A DNA stretch of 64,000 nt from Alphaproteobacteria bacterium. Its GTDB lineage: Bacteria > Pseudomonadota > Alphaproteobacteria > Micropepsales > Micropepsaceae. Positions 49,971-58,455 of this stretch are shown here, in pieces. The notes below the pieces were generated by a model. That model did no database searches and was not told the origin of the DNA. It was given only the letters and a program-made list of their open reading frames with translations. Both the position numbers and the translations under genes were made by a program. Position 1 is the first letter of the stretch, and each line of letters begins with the position of its first letter. The stretch is from the NCBI GenBank assembly GCA_020852655.1, contig JADZAI010000098.1, positions 1 to 64,000 on the forward strand, read 5' to 3'.

Positions 49971-50774
49971 ATGGACGATCCGACGCGAGCGATGCATGCA
50001 GACCGGCTGGCGCGTGACGGATTCACAATCGTCCCTGAGGCCCTGGAGCCGGAACTGGTCGAGGCGCTGCGCGCGACCCTGACGCGGCTGGAGCGCCAGA
50101 CCGGGGCGCGGCCGGCCGGCAACGCCTTCGAGGGCGCCCGTACGGTAAGGCTCTATAACCTGCTGGCGCACGGCACGCCGTTCGACCGGGTGCCGGTGCA
50201 CGCCAATGTGCTGCCGCTGGTGGAGCAGGTGCTCGGCCGCGAATGCCTGGTCTCGACCTTCACCTCGATGGCGATCGATCCCGGCGAGGATGCCCAGCCG
50301 ATCCATGCGGACGACATGGTGATCCCGCTGCCCAAGCCGCATCCGCCGCTGGTCTGTAGCGCGCTGTTCGCGCTGGACGATTTCACGGCGGCGAACGGCG
50401 CGACGCGGGTGGTCCCGGGCTCGCATCTGTGGGCGAACCCGGCCTTCGGCGCCGACTGCGCGACCGTACCGGCCGAGATGGCGCGGGGCAGTGCGCTGAT
50501 CTTCCACGGCAGCCTGTGGCACGGCGGTGGAGCCAACACGACCGGCGCCCGGCGCAGCGGCGTCGCGGTCAATTACTGCGCCGGGTTCATCCGGCAGCAG
50601 GAGAACCAGATGGCCGGCGTGCCGGCCGAACTCGCCCGGAGCTATCCGCCGCGGCTCCAGGAGCTGCTGGGCTACGGGGTCTACAAGGGGCTGATCGGAC
50701 ACGTGGACAAGAAGAGCCCGGCGCAGTTGCTGAACGGCGGCGGAAGCTTCACGGCGCTGTGGGACCGCGGCTGA
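49971..50774 (+). CDS. Phytanoyl-CoA dioxygenase family oxygenase
   Basis: 267 residues from the ATG at 49971 (GGGG just upstream; an ATG at 49956 is possible). PhyH fold, Fe(II)/2-oxoglutarate dependent: metal ligands in PIHADDMVIP (HxD) and in HGSLWHGGGAN (distal His), with an Arg in the preceding GATRVVPGSH. Substrate unknown; relatives act on phytanoyl-CoA, ectoine or small natural products. Its last codons are near a minus-strand reading frame of doubtful status. Confidence 0.85.
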   Translation: MDDPTRAMHADRLARDGFTIVPEALEPELVEALRATLTRLERQTGARPAGNAFEGARTVRLYNLLAHGTPFDRVPVHANVLPLVEQVLGRECLVSTFTSMAIDPGEDAQPIHADDMVIPLPKPHPPLVCSALFALDDFTAANGATRVVPGSHLWANPAFGADCATVPAEMARGSALIFHGSLWHGGGANTTGARRSGVAVNYCAGFIRQQENQMAGVPAELARSYPPRLQELLGYGVYKGLIGHVDKKSPAQLLNGGGSFTALWDRG

Positions 50775-51011
50775 GACGGGTGCCGGCTGAGGCTTCACCG
50801 AAACTTCAGATTTTTCCTTTATCTTGTTGGCTGCACGCAATTTTCTCAGTGCGATGACTCGCGTATGGGTGCGCCTGGCGATACGGCAGAGCAGGGCGGC
50901 ATAGCGCATGAATTCGCGGTGGCTGCGGCGCGCCGCATAAGCCTCCGCGGACCAATAGCCGTGGGTGCGCCGGTTGGCGTTGCCCGGCTGTCCGCCGCGC
51001 CCGCGGCTCAT
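50775..51011 (-). other. Possible small gene with GGQPGN motif, 3' end unclear
   Basis: From an ATG at 51011 the frame reads MSRGRGGQPGNANRRTHGYW, resembling the GGQPGNxNxxxHG motif of small proteins near phage terminases and transposases. It lies 16 bases after the gene that ends at 51028 on the same strand. After about 70 codons the coding character fades, yet no stop appears until 49908, which would put 800 bases antisense to the PhyH gene. I think a short gene has lost its stop by a frameshift near 50775-50800, or the N-terminal part is the real gene and the tail is noise. Confidence 0.35.
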
Positions 51012-51027
51012 GGCGCGATGCCTGCCA

Positions 51028-52047
51028 TCAGGGGGTCGAAATGCGCGGGCCGCGCGGCGGGCCGTCCGGCCTTCGATCCTCGATTTTGTGCGAAACCTTG
51101 TCCTGCACGCCTCGGCCCCACTCGTCCGGGGACCGGCGGCCGGCACGGGGTCTTTCCTTCCGCGCGGCGGCGGCGCGCTCGGCGGCGATTTCCTTGCGGG
51201 TCTCGAAATTCTTCAGGAGGTCGCGGTCGGTGAAGACACTCAGCCCGGTGTCAAAAGGCGCCTTGCTCATGCCGGGCTCGTCGCAATGCACATCCGTCGG
51301 GAGGGCGTAGCCGAAGTGCCGGCGGGTCGCGGGGGACCAGGCATTGGGGTCGTCGGGGTTCTTGCTGCGGTCATAGGCCGCGAGAATGGCCTGCTGTTTT
51401 GCCTTCGACAGCGGCTTTTTGTCGTCCGGGTCGGGATCGTCGAACTCGAACATTTTCATCAGTTCCTCCCAGTATTTTTCGTCTTGCTCCTGCGGTGCCC
51501 CGGCTGCCGGAGACGGCGGGGGCGGCAAGGGCGGCGGTTTGGCGATGCCGGGCGGCGGACGGTCCGCAAGGGGCCGCTGGAGAAGCGGCCTGGCGGAAGG
51601 CGCTTTGGCTGCCGCGGCGGCCGGCCGGCTGACGGCGGCCGGGGCAGCCTGGCCGTGCGGCACGGGCTGCTTGTAGGCGACATGGGCGAGGAAGCCGTCG
51701 ATTTCGTCCATGAAAGAGGGCCGCAGCAAATCGTCGGGGTTGTCGGTGACCTCGGGTGCGGAGATGCGCTGGAGGGCGAGGCTGAGCTGGGCGACGACGC
51801 GGGTGTATTGGATCGAGCGGTGATCGGGTCCGCGTTCGACGTCGTAGGATCGCGACGTCGGCTGGGCGAGATGAAGGTTGGTCTGGGCCGCGGCGCGGGC
51901 GAGGGCACGCCAGAAGAGGCCGCGCACGCTGCCGACGAACTCACAGGCCGGCGCATGACCGAACATGACGGCGGCGCCGGTATGGCGCGCCGCGAGGATC
52001 TCGGCGTCCGGGCCCGAGGTTTCGGATTGGGTTTCGGGATATGGCAT
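51028..52047 (-). CDS. Proline-rich protein of unknown function
   Basis: 339 residues from the ATG at 52047. An N-terminal folded part (MFGHAPACEFVGSVRGLFWR, then SIQYTRVVAQLSLALQRIS) is followed by a Pro/Ala-rich linker (about 125-170), a charged segment (KYWEELMKMFEFDDPDPDDK KPLSKAKQQAILAAYD) and a basic tail. No family recognised; no signal peptide or membrane segment. It could form a two-gene operon with the GGQPGN frame downstream. Confidence 0.55.
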   Translation of the reverse strand: MPYPETQSETSGPDAEILAARHTGAAVMFGHAPACEFVGSVRGLFWRALARAAAQTNLHLAQPTSRSYDVERGPDHRSIQYTRVVAQLSLALQRISAPEVTDNPDDLLRPSFMDEIDGFLAHVAYKQPVPHGQAAPAAVSRPAAAAAKAPSARPLLQRPLADRPPPGIAKPPPLPPPPSPAAGAPQEQDEKYWEELMKMFEFDDPDPDDKKPLSKAKQQAILAAYDRSKNPDDPNAWSPATRRHFGYALPTDVHCDEPGMSKAPFDTGLSVFTDRDLLKNFETRKEIAAERAAAARKERPRAGRRSPDEWGRGVQDKVSHKIEDRRPDGPPRGPRISTP

Positions 52048-52290
52048 GAGTTCCGGCCTTTGCGTTCGCGGGCCCGCGGGTGGCGGGTGCATAGGCGGGT
52101 AATCTGGTGCAGATAGGCGTCAATTCCTGACATGGGCGCGGCGGGTGCGGCGATTTGCGGCAACCGCGGGGCCTGGCTTGAGCGCACGCGCTTCGAACAC
52201 CTGAAATACGTATAAGATATATTATGGAAAAAATTGCATGCGGAAGATAGCTCAGCTTCGCGAAGCGCGATGGCCGCCCTCCAAGCCGCG
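52048..52290. other. Intergenic region with an AT-rich patch
   Basis: 243 bases separate two minus-strand genes. Most is GC-rich without structure, but 52201-52240 (TACGTATAAGATATATTATG and neighbours) is strikingly AT-rich for this chromosome. On the minus strand TATACG could be a -10 box, but no matching -35 is evident. I regard it as a probable promoter region of the 52047 gene and see no gene or RNA in it. Confidence 0.35.
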
Positions 52291-53208
52291 CTACGGCGCC
52301 GGGGGCACGGTGATGTCCAGACGGTAGAGCCCCGGCGCCGTGCCGGAGAAACGCCAGTAGCGGAAGGCGTCGGAGAATGCATCGAGGACCGGACGTGCCG
52401 CTCCGAGTTCATCGACGGCCGGTTTGCCGCCTTCATCGCGGACATCGATGTAGACCGGTGGATCGGTGACGCCATCCGGGCCGACGACGGCAAGCATGCG
52501 AACCACCCAGATTTCGGCGTGCGCCGGTACAGTCGGAAAGACCGGCGACACATCGTGGGCCGGCCGTGGCGCCGTCGGAAACGAGGCCCAGAACTTCTCC
52601 TCTCGGCCTTCGACCAAGAATTTCGCATCGGTGCGATAGAGGCCCGGCTGTCCGGCAGGATAGCGAGCCTTGGCGAAGCGCAACTGCGCCGCGTCGGCAA
52701 AATCGAGGTCAGGCGGGAATTCGATGCCCGGCCATAGCTTTACAGGAACGCCGTCCTCTCCGATCTGGAGCGCGATGCGGACGATACCGCTGTGGCCTTG
52801 GCCAAGGCCGGCCAACGCCTTTGCCGGGAAGCCAAGCTTCGCCTGCACCAGCGGTTCGGGTGCCTGGGGGAGACTGCCGAAGGAGAACTCAGGCTCCTTG
52901 TCCGGCACGGGGAAGACGATCTTTGCGGTGACCATGCCGGGATGGGCGGGTTCGAAAGTCCAGCGCCGGGCGGCATCGAGGGCTTCGCGGCCGAACTGGA
53001 GTTTGGCTGGTGTCTCGGAGAGGAGTTCGACGCGGTCGACGTAACCGTCGGCCGCGACTGTGATGCGGACCCTGGCCTCGCCGGGCACGCGCTGAGGCCA
53101 TGCTTCAAAGGGATAAATGGCTTCGGTGACAGTGACGGCGACCGGCTTGTCGGCGGCCGCGGTTCCGGCCAGGGCCAGCAGCGCGGCGGCGAATGCAAAC
53201 AGGCGCAT
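52291..53208 (-). CDS. Exported TonB C-terminal-domain protein
   Basis: 305 residues from the ATG at 53208, with a signal peptide (MRLFAFAAALLALAGTAAA). Two copies of a TonB-C-like fold: YPFEAWPQRVPGEARVRITV followed by ALDAARRWTFEPAHP, and a second with ALQIGEDGVPVKLWPGIEFP and FRYWRFSGTAPGLYRLDI. There is no transmembrane anchor or proline-rich spanning region, so it is not an energy transducer by itself; such secreted TonB-C proteins are frequent and of unknown role. Confidence 0.68.
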   Translation of the reverse strand: MRLFAFAAALLALAGTAAADKPVAVTVTEAIYPFEAWPQRVPGEARVRITVAADGYVDRVELLSETPAKLQFGREALDAARRWTFEPAHPGMVTAKIVFPVPDKEPEFSFGSLPQAPEPLVQAKLGFPAKALAGLGQGHSGIVRIALQIGEDGVPVKLWPGIEFPPDLDFADAAQLRFAKARYPAGQPGLYRTDAKFLVEGREEKFWASFPTAPRPAHDVSPVFPTVPAHAEIWVVRMLAVVGPDGVTDPPVYIDVRDEGGKPAVDELGAARPVLDAFSDAFRYWRFSGTAPGLYRLDITVPPAP

Positions 53209-53393
53209 GGATGCCCCTCCAGGCGCAGCTACGATTGGGCCGGTGCCGCGCCGCAAGCCAGCTTGGCGAAAGCCGAGGCGGGACGCAAACGGGAGATGCC
53301 CTGCCCCGCAGCCGTCATGCCGGCGCGGTTGAAAAGGCTCCGCATATCTGCACCCTGCCCGGGCCACGAAATCAGAGCCAGGGACGCGACGCC

Positions 53394-54524
53394 ATGCTGA
53401 GCAAGTTCGACGATTATCCGATCCACCAGACGCCGATGCCGATTGCGGTGCCGGAGACGAGCGACCGCAACGCCTATGACCGCACCTGGTTCAACGGCTA
53501 TGCGAATGACGGGTCGTATTATTTCGGCCTCGGCATCGCGGTCTATCCGCTGCGCAACATCCTCGACTGCGCCTTCAGCGTGGTGACGCAGGACGGCAAG
53601 CAATATTGCTTCTACGGCTCGTGCCGGGCGCCGGCGGAACGCACCGATCAGACGGTCGGCCCGTTCAAGCTGGACATCGTCGAGCCGATGCGCGTCACCC
53701 GCGTGACGCTGAAGGACAACGAGAGCGGCCTCACCTGCGATCTGACTTTCCGTACCCGGACGGGCGCCGTCCAGGAGGCGCGCCAGACGCTGTGGAACGG
53801 CACGCGGCGCTTCATGGATTCGACGCGCTGGGACCAGTTCGGCACCTGGGAAGGCGTCGTGAAGACTCCGGAGCGCGAGATCAAGGTCGACCCCAAGGTC
53901 TGCCGCGGCACCAAGGACCGCTCGTGGGGCGTGCGCCCGGTCGGCGAACCGGAAACCGGCGGCGCCCCGGCGATGCCGCAGGGCTTCTTCTTCCTGTGGG
54001 CGCCGCTGTTCTGGGAAGACCACGCAACGAACGCGATCTTCTTCGACGACAGCAAGGGCGGCGCGCTGTGCCGGGAAGGCTTCCAGACGCCTCTCTATGA
54101 CTCGGCTTCGGTGCCGGCTTCTGTGGTCGATCCGAAGAGCCAGTACATGGCAACGGCGCGGCACCGCGTGAAATATCACGCCGGCACCCGCCTCGCCTCG
54201 GCGTGCGAGATCGACATGATCCCGGTGGAGGGCGACATCCGCACGATCAGCCTGGAGCCGACGCTGAAGTTCCAGATGAAAGGCCTGGGCTATGGCCATC
54301 CCGAGTGGCGCCAAGGCAACTGGAAGGGCGAACTGGCGATCGGCCACGAGAGCTTCGACCCGCGCCAGGTCGATCCGCTGGCGCCGGAGAACCTGCATGT
54401 GCAGCAGATCGTGAAGGCGACCGACAACCAGGGCCGCAGCGGCATCGGCGTGCTGGAGCAGATCGTGATCGGCCCCTACGCGCCGGCCGGCTTCACCCAG
54501 TTCCTCGACGGCGCCAAGGGCTGA
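53394..54524 (+). CDS. Conserved lipocalin-like protein (DUF7064/7065-like)
   Basis: 376 residues, ATG at 53394, GGGA upstream. No signal peptide. The layout (MPIAVPETSDRNAYDRTWFN GYANDGSYYFGLGIAVYP, split here) with many strands, then RFMDSTRWDQFGTWEG and later KDRSWGVRPVGEPE, is like the CrtC/AttH type of double lipocalin proteins often seen near steroid or terpenoid catabolism genes. The assignment is by general appearance only. The next genes are a VapBC module on the other strand. Confidence 0.55.
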   Translation: MLSKFDDYPIHQTPMPIAVPETSDRNAYDRTWFNGYANDGSYYFGLGIAVYPLRNILDCAFSVVTQDGKQYCFYGSCRAPAERTDQTVGPFKLDIVEPMRVTRVTLKDNESGLTCDLTFRTRTGAVQEARQTLWNGTRRFMDSTRWDQFGTWEGVVKTPEREIKVDPKVCRGTKDRSWGVRPVGEPETGGAPAMPQGFFFLWAPLFWEDHATNAIFFDDSKGGALCREGFQTPLYDSASVPASVVDPKSQYMATARHRVKYHAGTRLASACEIDMIPVEGDIRTISLEPTLKFQMKGLGYGHPEWRQGNWKGELAIGHESFDPRQVDPLAPENLHVQQIVKATDNQGRSGIGVLEQIVIGPYAPAGFTQFLDGAKG

Positions 54525-54560
54525 AGCCTCGCGAACACTCTCGGCTTCCTGGAGAGGACG

Positions 54561-54947
54561 CTACCACCTCTCCAGCGCGAGGCCGGAGATCGCGGCGAAG
54601 TCGGCGGCGTTCCGGGTGACAAGCGTATGGCGCGAGGCGATCGCATGCGCGGCGATCATGTGATCGATGATCTTGCGGCGGGAGTATCCGACCTGAGCGA
54701 CCACACCGCCATAGGCCGCGGCGGCGTGTGCGGTGAAGTCCAGGACAGGGATGGCGTCCAGAATCTTGTCGAGGCGTGCGCGGCGGTTGGGCGCATTGGC
54801 GGGGTCGCGATATACGCCGGCTTCAAGCTCGACTGCGGTGATGGACGAAAGGACTATGCCGCCCGTCAGGGTCGCGATCCGGTCCGCAACGGCGGCATTG
54901 TTGTCCCGAAGGTCGATGGCGATATTCGTATCGAGCATGAAGGCCAT
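54561..54947 (-). CDS. vapC: PIN-domain toxin VapC
   Basis: 128 residues. Acidic active-site residues D6 (MAFMLDTNIAI), E40 (AVELEAG) and D95 (IIDHMIAAHA) plus a later TRNAADF give the PIN nuclease quartet. VapC toxins cleave tRNA or rRNA when freed from antitoxin. Its start lies one base after the vapB stop. Confidence 0.92.
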   Translation of the reverse strand: MAFMLDTNIAIDLRDNNAAVADRIATLTGGIVLSSITAVELEAGVYRDPANAPNRRARLDKILDAIPVLDFTAHAAAAYGGVVAQVGYSRRKIIDHMIAAHAIASRHTLVTRNAADFAAISGLALERW

Positions 54948-55190
54948 TCAAAGGCCTGAGCGCTCTTCGATTTCGCCTTCGTCGCGAATCTCGACGCTGG
55001 TCGGCTTGGGCAGCTTATCCAGTTGCGCCAGCATCTCTTTGATGGAGAGCCTGGGGAGCGGGTATATCGTCACCACATCGCCGGCACGCTCGACGACGAG
55101 TTCCGTGCCGTCGGGATAGGCGAGGTCTTTCGGCAGGCGGATGGCCTGGCTGTTGCCGCTCTTGAAAGTGCGTGTGCGGGCGGTGGTCAT
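54948..55190 (-). CDS. vapB: AbrB/MazE-type antitoxin VapB
   Basis: 80 residues. The swapped-hairpin DNA-binding domain begins TARTRTFKSGNSQAIRLPKD; the C-terminal part (SIKEMLAQLDKLPKPTSVEI) would wrap the toxin. It is the first gene of the pair. A perfect palindrome covers its start codon, so autorepression by VapBC is likely. The transcript may be leaderless or nearly so. Confidence 0.92.
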   Translation of the reverse strand: MTTARTRTFKSGNSQAIRLPKDLAYPDGTELVVERAGDVVTIYPLPRLSIKEMLAQLDKLPKPTSVEIRDEGEIEERSGL

Positions 55191-55209
55191 GTATATACGT
55201 GTATATACA
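55190..55209 (-). promoter_or_regulatory. VapBC operator
   Basis: TGTATATAC GT GTATATACA, a perfect nine-base inverted repeat, begins on the first base of the vapB start codon. TTGACC at 55221-55226 (minus strand) and TATACA at 55200-55205, 15 bases apart, form a possible promoter, so the palindrome would cover -10 and start site. Confidence 0.8.
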
Positions 55210-55276
55210 TTCGAGGCTCAGGTCAAGCCCGGGAGCCCGCTCTTGCGCTTCCCCGGCGCTGCGCCATTTCCTTGGG

Positions 55277-55816
55277 ATGCTGGATATCGTCGCGATCTGC
55301 GGGAGCCTCCGGGCGGCCTCGACCAACGGGGCCTTGATCGAGGCGGCGCGATTGCTGGCGCCGGCAGGGATGACGGTCACGCGCCATGACGCGATCGGCA
55401 CCCTGCCCCATTTCAACGCCGATCTCGACGGCCCGGGCCTGCCGGAGCCGGTGGCGGCGTTCCGGGCGCGGCTGAAGGCGGCGGACGGGATCATCCTCTC
55501 CAGCCCGGAATATGCGCGGGGGATTCCGGGGACGCTGAAGAATGCGCTCGACTGGCTGGTCGGCGACGGCGACTTCGAGAACCGGCCGGTGGCGCTGCTC
55601 GGCGCCTCGGCGCGCGGGGTGGCGGGCGACGCCGCGCTGCGGCTGGTGCTCGGCACGATGGGCGGCCGGGTGATCGAAGCGGCGAGCGTGACGGTGGACC
55701 TGCTCGGCGGGACATGGACGGCAGAGCGGATCGCCGCGGAGGATGCCATGGCTCGCGCGCTACGCGATGCGCTCGCGGCGTTCGGCGCGGAGATCGAGCG
55801 CGGGGTCGTTCGATAG
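55277..55816 (+). CDS. NAD(P)H-dependent FMN reductase
   Basis: 179 residues from the ATG at 55277. Flavodoxin-like fold with FMN loop GSLRAASTNGALIEAA at the start and SPEYARGIPGTLKNALDWLV (typical of the NADPH-dependent FMN reductase family), then LLGASARGVAGDAALR. Could be a chromate or quinone reductase type enzyme; substrate unknown. Divergent from vapBC, the two starts being about 85 bases apart. Confidence 0.9.
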   Translation: MLDIVAICGSLRAASTNGALIEAARLLAPAGMTVTRHDAIGTLPHFNADLDGPGLPEPVAAFRARLKAADGIILSSPEYARGIPGTLKNALDWLVGDGDFENRPVALLGASARGVAGDAALRLVLGTMGGRVIEAASVTVDLLGGTWTAERIAAEDAMARALRDALAAFGAEIERGVVR

Positions 55817-55835
55817 CGGCTGTCGAGGGCTTCGG

Positions 55836-55886
55836 TCATTCATCCGTAGACGGATCAAGTCCGAGGACGGCTCGCCCGAGGATGAC
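55836..55886 (+). repeat. Degenerate TCATCC...GGATGA palindromic repeat
   Basis: GTCATTCATCCGTAGACGGA ... CTCGCCCGAGGATGAC. The outer ends pair (TCATCC with GGATGA) and the right half CTCGCCC-GAGGATGAC matches the end of the larger copies at 56674-56790 and 60356-60511. Lies just after the FMN reductase gene. Confidence 0.55.
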
Positions 55887-55904
55887 AGGGGCGGGGCGCG
55901 CCGC

Positions 55905-56654
55905 CTATTCGTTCGGACGGTCTTCGTAGGGTTCGAAGATGAATTCGAGGCTCGTCAGGTTCATGCCGTGCTTGATGTAGTTGTACGGCGTCATGTTGAC
56001 AGCACGGATGATGCGGCGGGCGATTTCGGTGCCCTGCCCGCTTTCCGCCGGGACGAGGTCGAAGTCGAGGACGTTCACGCAGGCGAGGTCCTGGTCGAAG
56101 GCCTGGACCGCGTTGAGGCCGGCACCGGCCATCCAACTGAGCACGACGCGGTTGATGCCTTCATGCGCGACGATGAGCGCGGTGTGCCAGTCCGGGCGCA
56201 CGAGGAGGCGCAGGAAGGTGCGCTCGGCGCGGGCGAGCGCGTCGGTGAAGATCTCGCCGCCTTCCATCATGGTCGCGCCGGGCTGGCCGGCGGCGTCGAA
56301 ATGGAAGGCCATGGCGGCGGCGATGTCGCGCCGGCTGCTGATGTTGGCCGGACGGCCGTTCTTCAGTTCGACGATGTCGTGGTCGTGCTCGTGCGGCGGC
56401 CTGGCGTGAGCGTTCTTCGCCATCACGCGGTCGAGCGTCTCGACGCTGCGCGGGTAGCCCGACGAGATCGTGACGTCGAAAGCGACATGCGACAGCGCGA
56501 CCCCGGCCGCGTCGGCCTGATCGCGGCCGAGCCGGGTCAGCAGCGGCGACGCCATGTCGCCGGTCTTCTGCATGTGGGTGGAGAAGTAGTCCACATGGCC
56601 GTGGCGCATGAGATAGACGCGCCGGCGGCCGGTGGTGCCTGGAAGGGAGGACAT
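55905..56654 (-). CDS. Histidine phosphatase family protein
   Basis: 249 residues from the ATG at 56654; a TTG at 56672 is an alternative. RHG motif in YLMRHGHVDY near the start, the second His in IVAHEGINR and the proton donor Glu in MMEGGEIF give a 2-His phosphatase/phosphoglycerate mutase fold. It is not the glycolytic enzyme; substrate unknown. An interspersed palindrome lies directly upstream. Confidence 0.85.
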   Translation of the reverse strand: MSSLPGTTGRRRVYLMRHGHVDYFSTHMQKTGDMASPLLTRLGRDQADAAGVALSHVAFDVTISSGYPRSVETLDRVMAKNAHARPPHEHDHDIVELKNGRPANISSRRDIAAAMAFHFDAAGQPGATMMEGGEIFTDALARAERTFLRLLVRPDWHTALIVAHEGINRVVLSWMAGAGLNAVQAFDQDLACVNVLDFDLVPAESGQGTEIARRIIRAVNMTPYNYIKHGMNLTSLEFIFEPYEDRPNE

Positions 56655-56673
56655 GCTGCCGTTCTCTAACAAA

Positions 56674-56790
56674 GTGTCATCCCGGGCGAAGCGAAGCGGA
56701 GACCCGGGACCCAGGGCCGCAAGTACCGGTGCTTGTCGCCCCTGGGTCCCGGGTCTCGCGCGCCTATGGCGGGCTCGCCCGGGATGACAC
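56674..56790. repeat. Long intergenic palindrome (GTGTCATCCCGGG type)
   Basis: Left arm GTGTCATCCCGGGCGA and GAGACCCGGGACCCAGGGG pair with right arm CCCCTGGGTCCCGGGTCTC and TCGCCCGGGATGACAC, leaving an unpaired insertion on each side and a 20-base loop. It is about 117 bases and resembles a repeat type widely scattered between genes in alphaproteobacteria. It lies between two minus-strand genes and would form a very strong RNA hairpin. Confidence 0.85.
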
Positions 56791-56810
56791 AGAGGGCTGA
56801 CAAGCGTGTG

Positions 56811-57935
56811 TCAGATCGCGCCGGAGGCCTTGAGTTTGGCGACGTCGAGGCCCCAGGACTGGAGGAGGCTGTCGGTGTGTTCGCCGATGGCGGGCGCGGG
56901 ACCCTGGATTTCGGACTTCGTGCGGCTGAAGCGCGGCGCGGGGGCCGGCTGCATGAAGCCGTCGATCTCGACGAAGGTCTGACGCGACTTGTTGTGCGGG
57001 TGGTGCGGCGCCTCGTCGATCGAGAGGACGGGCGCGTAGCAGACGTCGGTGCCGAGCATCAGCGCGTCCCACTCGTCGCGGGTCTTGGTCTTGATCGCGG
57101 CGGCGATCTTGGTCTTCAGCGACGGCCAGTGCGCCTTGTCCATCTGCTTGTCGAACTCGGGGTCGGTGAGGCCGGCCTTCTCGCGCAGCAGCGCGTAGAA
57201 TTGCGGCTCGATCGAACCGAGCGAGATGTATTTGCCGTCCCTGGTCTCGTAGGTGTCATAGAAATGGGCGCCGCCGTCGAGCAGGTTCTCGCCGGTCGAA
57301 TTGGTCCAGCCCCCGGCCGCCCGCATGCCGTAGAACATGCTCATCAGCGAGGCGGCGCCGTCGGTCATGGCGGTATCGATCACCTGGCCCTTGCCGGACT
57401 TGCCGGCCTCGACCAGCGCCGCGCAGACGCCCATCGCGAGATAGAGCGCGCCGCCGCCGAAATCGCCGACGAGGTTGAGCGGCGGTGCGGGCGGCTGGCC
57501 CTTGCGGCCCATCGCGCCGACGGCGCCGGTGAGCGAGATGTAGTTGAGATCGTGACCGGCCGAATGGGCGATCGTACCGGTCTGGCCCCAGCCGGTCATG
57601 CGGCCATAGACCATCTTCGGATTGCGCTTGAGCACCACGTCGGGCCCGAGGCCGAGGCGCTCCATCACGCCGGGACGGAAGCCTTCGATGAGGGCGTCGG
57701 CCTTCTCGAGGATCTTGAGCACGGTCTCGATCGCGTCGGGGCTCTTGAGGTCGAGGGCGATCGACTTCTTGCCGCGCGAGGCGATGTCGAACCTGCCGGC
57801 CCGACCGCCGGCGGCGCCCTTGCGGTCGATGCGGATCACTTCCGCGCCCATGTCGGCGAAGAGCATGCCGCAGAACGGGCCGGGGCCGATGCCTGCGAAT
57901 TCGACGATCTTGGTGCCTGTCAGCGGACCGCTCAT
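56811..57935 (-). CDS. Alpha-methylacyl-CoA racemase
   Basis: 374 residues from the ATG at 57935 (GGGAGGG upstream). Class III CoA-transferase fold. The active site matches the racemase rather than the transferases: His128 in [12 protein letters not shown] and Asp158 in LVGDFGGG, spaced as in the M. tuberculosis enzyme; the transferase Asp is not seen at its usual place. It inverts the 2-methyl of branched acyl-CoA so they can be beta-oxidised. Two SDRs, a PhyH-like oxygenase and a crotonase homologue elsewhere in the window suit lipid or sterol catabolism. Confidence 0.88.
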   Translation of the reverse strand: MSGPLTGTKIVEFAGIGPGPFCGMLFADMGAEVIRIDRKGAAGGRAGRFDIASRGKKSIALDLKSPDAIETVLKILEKADALIEGFRPGVMERLGLGPDVVLKRNPKMVYGRMTGWGQTGTIAHSAGHDLNYISLTGAVGAMGRKGQPPAPPLNLVGDFGGGALYLAMGVCAALVEAGKSGKGQVIDTAMTDGAASLMSMFYGMRAAGGWTNSTGENLLDGGAHFYDTYETRDGKYISLGSIEPQFYALLREKAGLTDPEFDKQMDKAHWPSLKTKIAAAIKTKTRDEWDALMLGTDVCYAPVLSIDEAPHHPHNKSRQTFVEIDGFMQPAPAPRFSRTKSEIQGPAPAIGEHTDSLLQSWGLDVAKLKASGAI

Positions 57936-58015
57936 CGGGCCCTCCCTTTTTGATGTATACCGGTCGAAAAGGTTTAGCGGGCCAAATCGGCCCCGGCAAT
58001 CAATCGGGGGCACCC

Positions 58016-58441
58016 TTGCGCAGGGTCATGCTGGCGACGGCACTCGCGGCGGCGGCCTGCACGCCGCCGAAGACGACGACCTATGCCGTTCCGGTCGAGA
58101 CCCCTACCCCGTCCTACGGCAGTTCCATGCGGGGCGGCGCCGAGCGGGTGATGGCGGTGGATACGCTCTATGCCTGGTGCGAGGGGCCGCGGCTCAACAT
58201 CATCGTCGACGCACGGACCAATAGCGGCGGCTGGACCGCCTTCCGGCTGAATCCGATCCCGGGCCCTGACGGGCGGCGGACCTTCGAGGCAGTCGGCGAG
58301 GCGCCGCACGGGCCGGTGTCGGACGGGGTGCTGGGGATGCGGATCGCGCATGAGGAGGCGCCGCCCTTCGGGGTGGAGCGGGTGCGCGTGCTGTCGCAGA
58401 CGAACCAGCTTGAGGCGGTGATCCAGGGCGGACCCTGCTGA
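58016..58441 (+). CDS. Small lipoprotein of unknown function
   Basis: 141 residues from a TTG at 58016 ([18 protein letters not shown]), which gives a positively charged start and a lipobox at Cys15; the ATG at 58028 would lack the charge. GGGG is seven bases upstream. The mature part holds a [10 protein letters not shown] segment and a [11 protein letters not shown] loop. Family not recognised. Confidence 0.6.
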   Translation: MRRVMLATALAAAACTPPKTTTYAVPVETPTPSYGSSMRGGAERVMAVDTLYAWCEGPRLNIIVDARTNSGGWTAFRLNPIPGPDGRRTFEAVGEAPHGPVSDGVLGMRIAHEEAPPFGVERVRVLSQTNQLEAVIQGGPC

Positions 58442-58455
58442 ACGGCTCTGCGGCA

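Noticed and set aside
51028..52092. Longer start at 52092 for the Pro-rich gene
   Set aside because: It adds MHPPPAGPRTQRPEL without any ribosome site, while the ATG at 52047 opens a more ordinary sequence.
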